Shown here one piece after another: positions 7,391-15,876 of a stretch of DNA of 64,000 nt. The notes under the pieces were generated by a model, which saw only the letters and a list, made by a program, of their open reading frames with translations, was not told the origin of the DNA and ran no database searches. Origin of the DNA: a bacterium (lineage in GTDB: Bacteria > Margulisbacteria > Marinamargulisbacteria > UBA817 > JABISL01); the NCBI GenBank assembly GCA_018700055.1, contig JABISL010000005.1:78707-142706 (forward strand), given 5' to 3'. The position numbers and the translations under genes are program-made. Each line of letters begins with the position of its first letter. The stretch's first letter is position 1.

Positions 7391-9742
7391 ATGACAAATG
7401 TCTGTATTCACTGTCGCACCCCTGTGCAGCCCACAAGTAAATTAGAAAAAGAACTATTCTGTTGTTTGGGGTGCAGAACCGTCTACACCATCATCAACAA
7501 AAGCAACCTAGGGCAGTACTACGATCTCAAGGAATCCAGCACATTCTTCAAGCCCGCAGCACCGATCAAAACAAGCAGCAACGCCTTTGAGTATTTAGAT
7601 CAAGAGATCTCGATCACCAAATTCAGCGCTAATACTCCTAACACCATGAGCTTTTACTTAGAAGGCATCCATTGTATTGCCTGTCTCTGGCTTATAGAAC
7701 AGTTAGGAACGCTAGTTGAGGGAGTTGTTTCTTCTCGGCTAAATATAGGATCTTCACATGTCATTATCACAAAAACACCTGACGGCTCTTTCTCAGAAAT
7801 TGCCAAAACGTTAAACAAACTAGGCTACACCCCCCATCCAATCGATCAGACGGGCGAAACCACTATCCAAAAAAAAGACCATCGCAAATCACTCATTCGA
7901 CTAGGCATCGCAGCAGCCTGCACCTCCAACATAATGATTTTTTCTCTGGCCTTGTACTTTGGTGTAGATGGCACACTAGAAACAGTCTTCCGATGGGGGT
8001 CAGCCCTTCTTTTAGTACCCATTATCAGTTATACAAACATTCCGTTCTATAAAGGGGTCAAAAGCGCATTCTTCACCAAAAAAATAGGCATCGATGTCCC
8101 CGTCGTTATTTCCATTGGGTTGGGATCTATTTTGAGTTACATCAACTTAATTACCAATAGCCCCCACATTTACTTTGATTCCATCTCAACATTTTCTTTT
8201 TTATTATTATCCACCCGACATTTCTTCAAGTATGCGACCCAAAAACTGGATCATGATCGCTTACTACAAGCCTCATTAATCCCTGTCGAAGCCACCCAGA
8301 TCACGACCAAAAACACTCTCGTCAAAGTACTTAGTGACGCTCTCCAAAAAAACGATCTTATTACTATCCAATCCAATGAGGTCATTGCCGCAGATGGTGT
8401 ACTTCATAACTGTGACGCTCGCATCGATGCGCATGTCATTACGGGTGAGTCTCTACCCATTAAGTTCAAATCAGGAACACAAGTATTTGCAGGAATGAAA
8501 AACATCGGCGATCAAATTCAAATCAAAGTGACACATGCAGGAAAAAACTCTCGAATCGGTACTCTGATCCACCAAATCACCCATCAAGAAAAACCGCATC
8601 TCGTCCAACTTGCAGACACTGTGTCCAAATGGTTTTTGGTCATCACACTTATCATTGGGGCGACGCTACTCGGCTGGGACTGGGTTCACCTTCATACTCT
8701 CGCTGAAGGGTTTAATAGAAGTTTGGCACTCATTATTTTGGCCTGCCCATGCGCACTATCCCTAGCCACCCCTCTCTCCTATGCCTTGAGTGTTAAAAAA
8801 GCCGCCGAAAATGGAATCTGCCTCAAAAACCCCAACATCCTAGAAACCCTCCGCCAAATAGACACCATCATATTTGATAAGACAGGCACACTAACCAGTG
8901 GGCAATTAACCGTTTTGGACTGGAACATCCTGAACAACTCACCTCCCATGTATGATGTCGCCTATTCACTTGAGAAAGACGCACGGCACCCGATTGGAAA
9001 GGCTATCATTAGACACTTAAAGACAACATTCCAAGCCGAGGGGCTGCCAATGACCAATCTCCAAGAGACACCAGGTGTTGGCGTAAAAGGAAACCTAAAC
9101 GGAGACGCCTTCGAAATAAAAAGTTATATCTGTAATTCCAAGCAAACTCAGAAATCACCAATCACGAGTGTAGGTCTATTCAAAAACGACCAATGCCTAG
9201 TCCAAATTACACTTGGCGACTCTATTCTCAACAGCTCATACCCCACCATTCAACAACTCAAAAAAGCTCAGTTCACTACAATACTTCTTTCCGGAGACCA
9301 AACCGTCACAACCCAAACCGTCGCAACCGAACTAGGGATCGATGAGTATTATGCCAATCAATCCCCTCAACAAAAAAACACCTTTATCAAAGCCCATCCA
9401 ACAGCACTTATGATCGGAGATGGGGCGAATGATTCAGAAGCGCTAATGAATGCCACCGCGTCTGTCGCAGTTCAAGGCAGCTTGGAAATTAGCCTCATTG
9501 CAGCAGATACCTACTTCACAGTTCCCGGAGGCAACAAACTAATAGCCCTTATCACATTAGCAAAACAAACCCGTAACCTAGTCAGACTCAATTTTGGGAT
9601 ATCATTAACTTATAATATTATTGGAATCGGCTTAGTCATAGGTGGGTATATATCCCCTCTGTTCGCCGCAATATTAATGCCTCTTAGCTCTCTTAGCGTG
9701 CTACTAAACACAATTCTCCAACAACAAAAATTAATCCTATGA
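7391..9742 (+). CDS. ccoI: CcoI/FixI-type copper P1B-ATPase for cbb3 oxidase assembly
   Basis: This is a 783-residue P-type ATPase. In order: an N-terminal Cys cluster (Cys-x2-Cys near residue 5 and FCCLGC near residue 28), a CxxC metal site at residues 95-98 (HCIAC), TGES actuator loop, CPC transmembrane metal site at 452-454, phosphorylation site DKTGT at 496 and hinge GDGANDSEAL. The extra N-terminal Cys cluster is typical of CcoI/FixI, which exports Cu(I) for metallation of the cbb3 catalytic subunit. The 3' end overlaps ccoS by 4 nt. It begins 63 nt after the CsoR-family gene and may share its promoter. Confidence 0.93.
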   Translation: MTNVCIHCRTPVQPTSKLEKELFCCLGCRTVYTIINKSNLGQYYDLKESSTFFKPAAPIKTSSNAFEYLDQEISITKFSANTPNTMSFYLEGIHCIACLWLIEQLGTLVEGVVSSRLNIGSSHVIITKTPDGSFSEIAKTLNKLGYTPHPIDQTGETTIQKKDHRKSLIRLGIAAACTSNIMIFSLALYFGVDGTLETVFRWGSALLLVPIISYTNIPFYKGVKSAFFTKKIGIDVPVVISIGLGSILSYINLITNSPHIYFDSISTFSFLLLSTRHFFKYATQKLDHDRLLQASLIPVEATQITTKNTLVKVLSDALQKNDLITIQSNEVIAADGVLHNCDARIDAHVITGESLPIKFKSGTQVFAGMKNIGDQIQIKVTHAGKNSRIGTLIHQITHQEKPHLVQLADTVSKWFLVITLIIGATLLGWDWVHLHTLAEGFNRSLALIILACPCALSLATPLSYALSVKKAAENGICLKNPNILETLRQIDTIIFDKTGTLTSGQLTVLDWNILNNSPPMYDVAYSLEKDARHPIGKAIIRHLKTTFQAEGLPMTNLQETPGVGVKGNLNGDAFEIKSYICNSKQTQKSPITSVGLFKNDQCLVQITLGDSILNSSYPTIQQLKKAQFTTILLSGDQTVTTQTVATELGIDEYYANQSPQQKNTFIKAHPTALMIGDGANDSEALMNATASVAVQGSLEISLIAADTYFTVPGGNKLIALITLAKQTRNLVRLNFGISLTYNIIGIGLVIGGYISPLFAAILMPLSSLSVLLNTILQQQKLIL

Positions 9743-9921
9743 ATATTGTATTTTTCTTAATCCCTTTATCACTAATCCTAGCCTCAATATTCGTTATAGG
9801 GTTTGTATATTCGGTTAAATCCGGTCAGTATGATGACATGGACACCCCAGCTTACCGGGTTCTCTTAGACGACGAAAAAGAGCCACTTACAGGCACGGAA
9901 TCAACCCCAAAGGTTGATTGA
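9739..9921 (+). CDS. ccoS: cbb3 oxidase assembly protein CcoS
   Basis: This 60-residue protein has one N-terminal membrane helix followed by the conserved CcoS segment SGQYDDMDTPAYRVLLDDE. CcoS is needed for cofactor insertion into cbb3 oxidase. The ATGA overlap with ccoI indicates coupled translation. It is directly followed by the structural genes. Confidence 0.92.
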   Translation: MNIVFFLIPLSLILASIFVIGFVYSVKSGQYDDMDTPAYRVLLDDEKEPLTGTESTPKVD

Positions 9922-9983
9922 CATTTGCCCCCCTAAAAAATACGCTTATCTATGAGTTTATTTTTGCAATAAAGGACAATTAA

Positions 9984-12116
9984 ATGACAAATGATACAAA
10001 CACACCTGTTATCGATCGATTTTCGTTTGATAACGGCATCGTAAAAGCGTTCCTTTTGGCAACTATTGTGTGGGGAGCAGTGGCCTTACTACTTGGTGTT
10101 GTCATCGCGTCTCAACTAGCCCATTGGAAACTCAACTTTGGAATCTCTTGGCTAACATTTGGCCGACTCCGACCACTTCATACCAACGCCGCTATTTTTG
10201 CATTCTGTGGCAACGCAATATTTGCAGGGATTTATCACTCCAGTCAGCGACTTCTCAAAACAAGAATGTTCTCCGACACTCTGAGTAAAATTCATTTTTG
10301 GGGCTGGCAATTAATCATTGTTGCCGCCGCGATCACATTACCCCTAGGCATGACCTCAGGCAAAGAATACGCAGAACTAGAATGGCCAATCGATATCCTA
10401 ATTGCCGTTGTTTGGCTCGTATTTGCATTCAACTACTTCGCAACGATTAAAGTCCGTAGAGAACGCCATTTATATGTCGCAATCTGGTTCTATATTGCCA
10501 CTATTGTTACGATTACTATCCTTCACGTAGTCAACTCACTCGCTATTCCTGTCTCATTATTTAAAAGCTACTCTCTTTTTGCAGGCGCTCAAGATGCATT
10601 GGTTCAATGGTGGTACGGTCACAACGCCGTCGCATTTTTCTTAACGACCCCATTCTTAGGGTTGATGTATTACTACCTGCCAAAAGCCATCAAGCAACCG
10701 ATTTACAGTTATCGTCTTTCTATTATTCACTTTTGGTCGCTTGTATTTATTTATATCTGGGCCGGGCCACACCATCTTCTCTACTCCGTTCTACCTGAAT
10801 GGGCACAAACCGTAGGTGTCGTATTTAGTATCACCCTTCTCGCACCCAGTTGGGGAGGAATGATCAATGGTCTACTTACAATGCGAGGCGCTTGGAGCAG
10901 AGTTCGAAAAGAGCCTATTCTTAAGTTCTTTGTAGCCGCACTTACCCTTTATGGAATGGCCACATTTGAAGGCCCCTTACTCTCTATCAAATCCGTCAAT
11001 TCATTAGCCCACTTCACCGATTGGATCGTCGGACATGTTCATTCAGGAGCACTCGGATGGAACGGGTTTATGATTTTTGCGTTGCTCTATTACACCGTCC
11101 CTAAGGTCTGGAAAACTAAACTTTATAGCGACAAACTTGCGACGACTCATTTTTGGGTAGCTACTGTAGGAATCGTTCTGTATGTCTTATCTATGTGGGC
11201 ATCCGGTGTGACACAAGGACTTATGTGGCAAGCCGTAGAAGGTGGCCGTCTAGTTTATCCTGATTTTGTAGAGACCGTTACCAAAATAATTCCGCTTTAT
11301 TACGTTCGTGCATTTGGTGGACTGCTCTACTTTGTTGGCTATATCGTAATGATCTACAACCTTACCAAAACTATCATCTCCGCACCCAAAAACGTAGAAG
11401 AAGATATCATCACAGCCCCTCGCTTAGACACCAATACGTTGGATGCCGGCAAAGAGTCCGGACACCGATGGGTAGAAGGCGTTGCCAGCACATTCACAAC
11501 ACTGGTGATTGTCGCCGTTCTGGCAGGGTCTGTTATTGAGATTTTACCCGCTATTACAGCTCATACGTACATGAAACCTATCCCTGAAAAAACACCTTAC
11601 TCATCTCTAGAGTTGGTCGGTAGAGACATCTACATCCGTGAAGGATGCTACAACTGTCACTCACAGCAAGTTCGGCCACTTAAAAACGAAGTGCTTCGCT
11701 ATGGGACAAAGTCCGTCCCAGAAGAATACATCTATGATCATCCGTTCCAGTGGGGATCTAAACGTACGGGCCCCGATGTTTCTCGTGTTGGCGGGAAGTA
11801 CCCTGACCTTTGGCACTATCGCCATATGATCGATCCACGATCAATGGTCCCTCAATCTATCATGCCTAGTTACCCCTGGTTAACCAAAGGCCGCGTTAAC
11901 TTCGCTGAACTACCCAAAAAACTTAAGGTAATGCGACTAATGGGCGTCCCCTATTCGGATGACGAAATCAAAAATGCAGCTCAAGATGCTAGGCGCCAAG
12001 CAAAATCCATCGTGATGACGATGAATCTTGCCTCCCCACCAAAAAAACTAGAAGAGAGAGACATTATTGCGCTAATCGCATACCTTCAAAAACTACATTT
12101 GAAAAAGGATATCTAA
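9984..12116 (+). CDS. ccoNO: Fused cbb3 cytochrome oxidase subunits I and II (CcoN-CcoO)
   Basis: This single 710-residue protein replaces the usual two. Residues about 1-480 are CcoN: multi-span haem-copper oxidase with WWYGHNAVAFF, the HH pair in WAGPHHLLYS and HVHSGALGWNGF as haem/CuB ligands. After a linker and one more membrane helix, residues about 530-710 are CcoO, with a single c-type haem site CYNCH at 555-559 and its distal Met region. The product reduces O2 at high affinity and pumps protons in the inner membrane. AAAGGA precedes the ATG. The stop overlaps the next start (TAATG). Confidence 0.95.
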   Translation: MTNDTNTPVIDRFSFDNGIVKAFLLATIVWGAVALLLGVVIASQLAHWKLNFGISWLTFGRLRPLHTNAAIFAFCGNAIFAGIYHSSQRLLKTRMFSDTLSKIHFWGWQLIIVAAAITLPLGMTSGKEYAELEWPIDILIAVVWLVFAFNYFATIKVRRERHLYVAIWFYIATIVTITILHVVNSLAIPVSLFKSYSLFAGAQDALVQWWYGHNAVAFFLTTPFLGLMYYYLPKAIKQPIYSYRLSIIHFWSLVFIYIWAGPHHLLYSVLPEWAQTVGVVFSITLLAPSWGGMINGLLTMRGAWSRVRKEPILKFFVAALTLYGMATFEGPLLSIKSVNSLAHFTDWIVGHVHSGALGWNGFMIFALLYYTVPKVWKTKLYSDKLATTHFWVATVGIVLYVLSMWASGVTQGLMWQAVEGGRLVYPDFVETVTKIIPLYYVRAFGGLLYFVGYIVMIYNLTKTIISAPKNVEEDIITAPRLDTNTLDAGKESGHRWVEGVASTFTTLVIVAVLAGSVIEILPAITAHTYMKPIPEKTPYSSLELVGRDIYIREGCYNCHSQQVRPLKNEVLRYGTKSVPEEYIYDHPFQWGSKRTGPDVSRVGGKYPDLWHYRHMIDPRSMVPQSIMPSYPWLTKGRVNFAELPKKLKVMRLMGVPYSDDEIKNAAQDARRQAKSIVMTMNLASPPKKLEERDIIALIAYLQKLHLKKDI

Positions 12117-12277
12117 TGAAATCAGAAGTACTTCAACAGTTCCCTCATATCCAACTAACAGGGTTTGCAATGCTTTTATTCTTAGGAAGCTTCATAGCAG
12201 TTGCGATACAAACATTTAAGCGATCTGCGCGACCAACCTTTCAACGTATCTCCGAACTTCCTCTGGAGGACAACTAA
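12116..12277 (+). CDS. ccoQ: CcoQ-like small cbb3 oxidase subunit
   Basis: This short 53-residue ORF has one membrane helix (residues about 15-33) and a basic tail with a short Pro-rich end, as in CcoQ/FixQ. Both ends overlap neighbours by one base (TAATG at the start with ccoNO, TAATG at the end with ccoP), so it is firmly embedded in the operon. CcoQ stabilises CcoP association with the core complex. Sequence conservation of this subunit is low, so the name rests mainly on size, topology and position. Confidence 0.85.
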   Translation: MKSEVLQQFPHIQLTGFAMLLFLGSFIAVAIQTFKRSARPTFQRISELPLEDN

Positions 12278-12828
12278 TGAGCACTAACGACCAACCTCAA
12301 GATGACAAACTTCTAGATCACAACTATGACGGCATCCAAGAATTAGATAATCCATTACCTAAATGGTGGGTTAACCTATTCTATATCACCGGAATTTTTA
12401 GTGTCTTCTATTTCGGATACTACGTATTCGGAACAGGCCCCTCACTAGAAGAAGAGTTTCAAGCCAGCATGAAACAAGATCAAGAAACACAGCAAACAGC
12501 TACGCCTTCTGCGATAACATTTACCCACTCTGATGACAGCATCACAAACGGAAAAAAACTATTCGTCAGTAAATGTGCGGCTTGCCACAAAGCATCCGGT
12601 GGCGGTCTCGTGGGACCAAACCTAACTGATAACTACTGGATCACCGGAAAAGGTACGGACCAGGATATCTTTAACGTTATCTCTGAGGGCGTCCCTGCAA
12701 AAGGAATGATCGCTTGGAAAGACTTAGTCAAAGCGAATGAGATCGCGGACCTCGTTGTTTACATTCAATCTATAAAAGGATCTAACCCTGCAGACGGGTT
12801 ACCGCCCAATGGAAATTTAGTTGAATGA
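12277..12828 (+). CDS. ccoP: cbb3 oxidase subunit III (CcoP), one-haem form
   Basis: This 183-residue protein has the CcoP N-terminal motif with Asp-rich DNYDGIQELDNPLPKWW-like sequence, one membrane helix (residues about 35-52) and one cytochrome c domain with CAACH at residues 100-104. Canonical CcoP carries two such haem domains; here only one is present, so the electron-entry path is shortened. It delivers electrons to the fused CcoNO subunit. It overlaps the following ccoG by 8 nt. Confidence 0.92.
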   Translation: MSTNDQPQDDKLLDHNYDGIQELDNPLPKWWVNLFYITGIFSVFYFGYYVFGTGPSLEEEFQASMKQDQETQQTATPSAITFTHSDDSITNGKKLFVSKCAACHKASGGGLVGPNLTDNYWITGKGTDQDIFNVISEGVPAKGMIAWKDLVKANEIADLVVYIQSIKGSNPADGLPPNGNLVE

Positions 12829-14230
12829 TACTCCCAATCCATTCCAACTACCCGAAAATCGCTTAGCATCAACGGAAGCCTCCGGTAAGCGACACTACAT
12901 TTACCCAGCCAGAGTCAAAGGCCCCATCCACAACTTCCGTTGGGTACTACACCTTGGCTTCATTCTATTTTTTTTAATACTCCCCTGGATTAAGATTAAT
13001 AACCAACAAGTCCTATTACTTGATATCGTGCACAGACGATTTTCGATCTTCGGCTTAACATTCTGGGCGCACGAAGCCCCCATTCTATTCTTGGTCTTTG
13101 CTGGATTCATACTTGGCATTGGACTACTTACCGCGCTCTATGGACGTGTTTGGTGTGGATGGGCCTGTCCTCAAACAGTCTTCGTCGAGACTCTGTTTCG
13201 CCGTATCGAAAACTGGATTGAAGGCGCTGGCATCTCTCAACGACGATTTAACAAACGTGCCTTATCCATAAACAAAGTACTCAGAAAGGGATTCAAATGG
13301 ATCATTTTCTTAGTGGTGTCCTTGATGATCACTCACAGTTTTTTAGCTTATTTCATTGGGTCTGACCGATTACTACAGATTATCCAACGCCCCCCTTCTC
13401 AGAATTTCACTGCATTTACAGTCATCCTTTTTTCTACTGCGATCATCCTTTTTGATTTTGGATGGTTCAGGGAACAATTCTGCATCATTGCTTGCCCCTA
13501 TGGAAGACTCCAATCCGTCATGATGAATGAGGATAGCAAGCTCATCCTTTATGACAGCAACAGAGGAGAACCACGAAACAAAAATCCTTCCAGCAACCCA
13601 GGCTCTGGGGATTGCATCGACTGCTTCCGCTGCGTGGCTGTTTGTCCAACAGGGATAGACATTCGTAGAGGGGTTCAAATGGAATGCATCATGTGCACAG
13701 CTTGTGTTGATGCATGCAATACCGTCATGAAAAAAACAAATAAACCTAAAGGATTAATCTCATATCAATCCGAAAACACACTCTTGAACAACAAAAAAAA
13801 CACCGATCGAAGTCGAGCACTTATCTATAGCGGATTAATACTCATCATTGCCTTAGCACTAACCTATTTGGTCCAAACACGAAACATGGTCCCGGTTCAC
13901 GTAAAGCGGTTAGCCAACCCACCTTATACAACAACCGCCAGCCACTGGGTTCGCAACCAATTCAATTTAACAGTTCGTAACCAACAGTTTAATGATATCT
14001 ACGTCGAATTCAGCCTGCCACAAGAATTACGTCATTCAGCCAATCTAATTATCCCTAACCAGACCCTTCGTATCAAATCGGGAACAAGTCGTGTTTATAG
14101 TGTCTTCATAGAGTTTAATCCAGACCTATTAAACATCGGACAACAAATTATCACCCTAACCAAAAACGTGCATCATCAAAACACCTCTTATTCCGAACCA
14201 CAGGAGATCACATTAATTGGACCACGCTAA
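12821..14230 (+). CDS. ccoG: CcoG/FixG/RdxA ferredoxin-type cbb3 assembly protein
   Basis: This 469-residue membrane protein has five or so helices, a NapH-like WCGWACPQTVFVE motif, two 4Fe-4S ferredoxin-type clusters (CIDCFRCVAVCP and CIMCTACVDACN) and a C-terminal Ig-like periplasmic domain. CcoG is implicated in copper reduction during cbb3 assembly. The start is TTG at 12821, within ccoP; the only nearby ATG is out of frame. The next gene begins just before its stop, so the cluster is tightly coupled. Confidence 0.93.
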   Translation: MNDTPNPFQLPENRLASTEASGKRHYIYPARVKGPIHNFRWVLHLGFILFFLILPWIKINNQQVLLLDIVHRRFSIFGLTFWAHEAPILFLVFAGFILGIGLLTALYGRVWCGWACPQTVFVETLFRRIENWIEGAGISQRRFNKRALSINKVLRKGFKWIIFLVVSLMITHSFLAYFIGSDRLLQIIQRPPSQNFTAFTVILFSTAIILFDFGWFREQFCIIACPYGRLQSVMMNEDSKLILYDSNRGEPRNKNPSSNPGSGDCIDCFRCVAVCPTGIDIRRGVQMECIMCTACVDACNTVMKKTNKPKGLISYQSENTLLNNKKNTDRSRALIYSGLILIIALALTYLVQTRNMVPVHVKRLANPPYTTTASHWVRNQFNLTVRNQQFNDIYVEFSLPQELRHSANLIIPNQTLRIKSGTSRVYSVFIEFNPDLLNIGQQIITLTKNVHHQNTSYSEPQEITLIGPR

Positions 14231-14915
14231 TCATATTAATATGATTGTCCCATCTGCTATCCTAACCGCAAGCCTATTAGGCAGCTGGCACTGTGTGGGT
14301 ATGTGCGGCGGATTAATATTAACCGCTACTCGGTCGCCTTTATCGATTGCGGTATACCACGTGTCTCGTCTCTTCGGATACCTCCTAGTTGGAACCATTT
14401 CGGGGTTCGTAGGGTCCTATTTATTCCCACAAACACCATCGATACTACCTCTCATTGCAACAGTATTAATCTCTGCTTATTTTATTTATTTGGGCATCCA
14501 CTTATTAATGGGAAGATCCAGCGCGGTTCATTTCAACAACCCCATTGTTAATGCTATTTTCTCCAAAGTGTTAAATAGAAACCCAGATCACCTATCCCAT
14601 CGGCACGCCGCCCTAGTTGGGTTTGGATCCACGTTTCTACCTTGCGGTTGGCTATATGGATTCGTTTTAGGGGCCATTCAAGTTAAAGACCCATTGATAG
14701 GCGCCGGAATCCTAGGCATCTTCTGGCTAGGCACCTTACCGGCCCTTCTACTCTCCCCTATTCTCATCAAGAAGGTCCTACAACCCATTCACCGGTATTT
14801 ACCCAAACTAAGCGGCATAATTCTGCTCCTAGCGGGAATCGCTAGCCTAGGACTCCACCTACTTAATACACACCACTACCCCCCCCCATCATCTATTACC
14901 CAGTGGTGGAATTAG
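14217..14915 (+). CDS. TauE/SafE- or DsbD-like membrane protein of cbb3 clusters
   Basis: This 232-residue, six-helix membrane protein has the HCVGMCGG motif near its N-terminus and the FLPCGWLYGF motif at mid-protein. Proteins of this type (DsbD_2/urea-like family, often labelled sulfite exporter TauE/SafE) recur next to ccoGIS genes and are thought to serve copper or thiol handling in oxidase assembly. AGGAG 10 nt before the TTG at 14217 supports that start; an ATG at 14241 is the alternative. No FixH/CcoH homologue is seen in the cluster. The 3' end overlaps the convergent SRPBCC gene by 20 nt. Confidence 0.82.
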   Translation: MDHANHINMIVPSAILTASLLGSWHCVGMCGGLILTATRSPLSIAVYHVSRLFGYLLVGTISGFVGSYLFPQTPSILPLIATVLISAYFIYLGIHLLMGRSSAVHFNNPIVNAIFSKVLNRNPDHLSHRHAALVGFGSTFLPCGWLYGFVLGAIQVKDPLIGAGILGIFWLGTLPALLLSPILIKKVLQPIHRYLPKLSGIILLLAGIASLGLHLLNTHHYPPPSSITQWWN

Positions 14916-15387
14916 CCGCCACTTTTCGTGGATGCGGCGTCCCATTTTCAACATAATATTTAAGTTCTTCCGCAATGTCGCTAGCAACTTTTCCAAACTT
15001 CTTTTTGATAACAGGCGTTAGTAACGTTCCTAACAAACCGTTGGGTTCCATCTGAAACTCCAAAACAAGCTTGGATTGGATGTCACCAATAGGCTCGAGA
15101 GCCCAGATTCCTACTGCGGTTTTTACAATCGACGGAATCCCTTTTGAGATATGATAAGAAAATCGATGATTTGTGGCATCAAAGGAGTCTAATTCCTGAA
15201 TAGTCTCGCCTCTACCCGTTAATGTGACTCGGCTAGAATACGCCAAACCCTCAAACTTCTGCGTGCCCCCAGGCTTGGAGTCCTGAAAGTTACTAGACCA
15301 CAAATGAACATCTGCAAATTGAGTCCCCATCACGTTCCAAACTGACTCGATATCCTTATTAATTACAAGTTCTTTTATAACGTTCAT
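14896..15387 (-). CDS. SRPBCC (START-like/polyketide cyclase) family protein
   Basis: This soluble 163-residue protein has the SRPBCC layout: N-terminal strand with DIESVWNVMGTQFADVHLWS, central strands and a long C-terminal helix (FGKVASDIAEELKYYVENG). The fold makes a hydrophobic ligand cavity; the ligand is unknown. GAGGAG lies upstream of the ATG. It converges on the cbb3 cluster and overlaps its last gene by 20 nt at the 3' ends. Function is not predictable. Confidence 0.8.
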   Translation of the reverse strand: MNVIKELVINKDIESVWNVMGTQFADVHLWSSNFQDSKPGGTQKFEGLAYSSRVTLTGRGETIQELDSFDATNHRFSYHISKGIPSIVKTAVGIWALEPIGDIQSKLVLEFQMEPNGLLGTLLTPVIKKKFGKVASDIAEELKYYVENGTPHPRKVAANSTTG

Positions 15388-15510
15388 AATAGCTCCTCTT
15401 CATTTCACCAAAGTTATATTCCAACCATTATCTCAAGTTTTTATAATTCTGAAAAACCAAATCAATGTTATTATTAAGTTATCTACAAACCCTACCTGAG
15501 GAGCGCTATT

Positions 15511-15876
15511 ATGACCAAACAAAAATGGATTTACAGAATAACTACAGGACTATTAAGTCTTCAAATGATCATGGCCGCCTCGTTCTATGTCATTCAAAAT
15601 GACATGGTATCCGCTGTATTTGGAACACTTGGATTCCCAACATTTATAATCTACCCGTTGGCATTAGCCAAAGTCCTAGGGATTATCGCCATTCTCACTA
15701 AAAAATCCGATCGATTAAAAGAGTGGGCCTATGCTGGATTCTTCTTCAACTTCTTACTCGCCGCTAGTGCTCACATCGCGATTGGTGACGGCGAACATAA
15801 CGGAGCACTTGTAGCTCTTGCCTGCCTAATTGCCTCATATCTTACGGATACTACACGCAAAAAAATAAGCTATTAA
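15511..15876 (+). CDS. DoxX-like four-helix membrane protein
   Basis: This 121-residue protein has four hydrophobic segments and the DoxX-like pattern (FGTLGFPTFIIYPLALAK, then a C-terminal AHIAIGDGEHNG loop). GAGGAG precedes the ATG. The family is implicated in thiol/sulfur oxidation and quinone-linked membrane processes in some bacteria, but the function of this subgroup is not established. The 3' end overlaps the convergent acetoacetyl-CoA synthetase by 4 nt. Confidence 0.8.
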   Translation: MTKQKWIYRITTGLLSLQMIMAASFYVIQNDMVSAVFGTLGFPTFIIYPLALAKVLGIIAILTKKSDRLKEWAYAGFFFNFLLAASAHIAIGDGEHNGALVALACLIASYLTDTTRKKISY

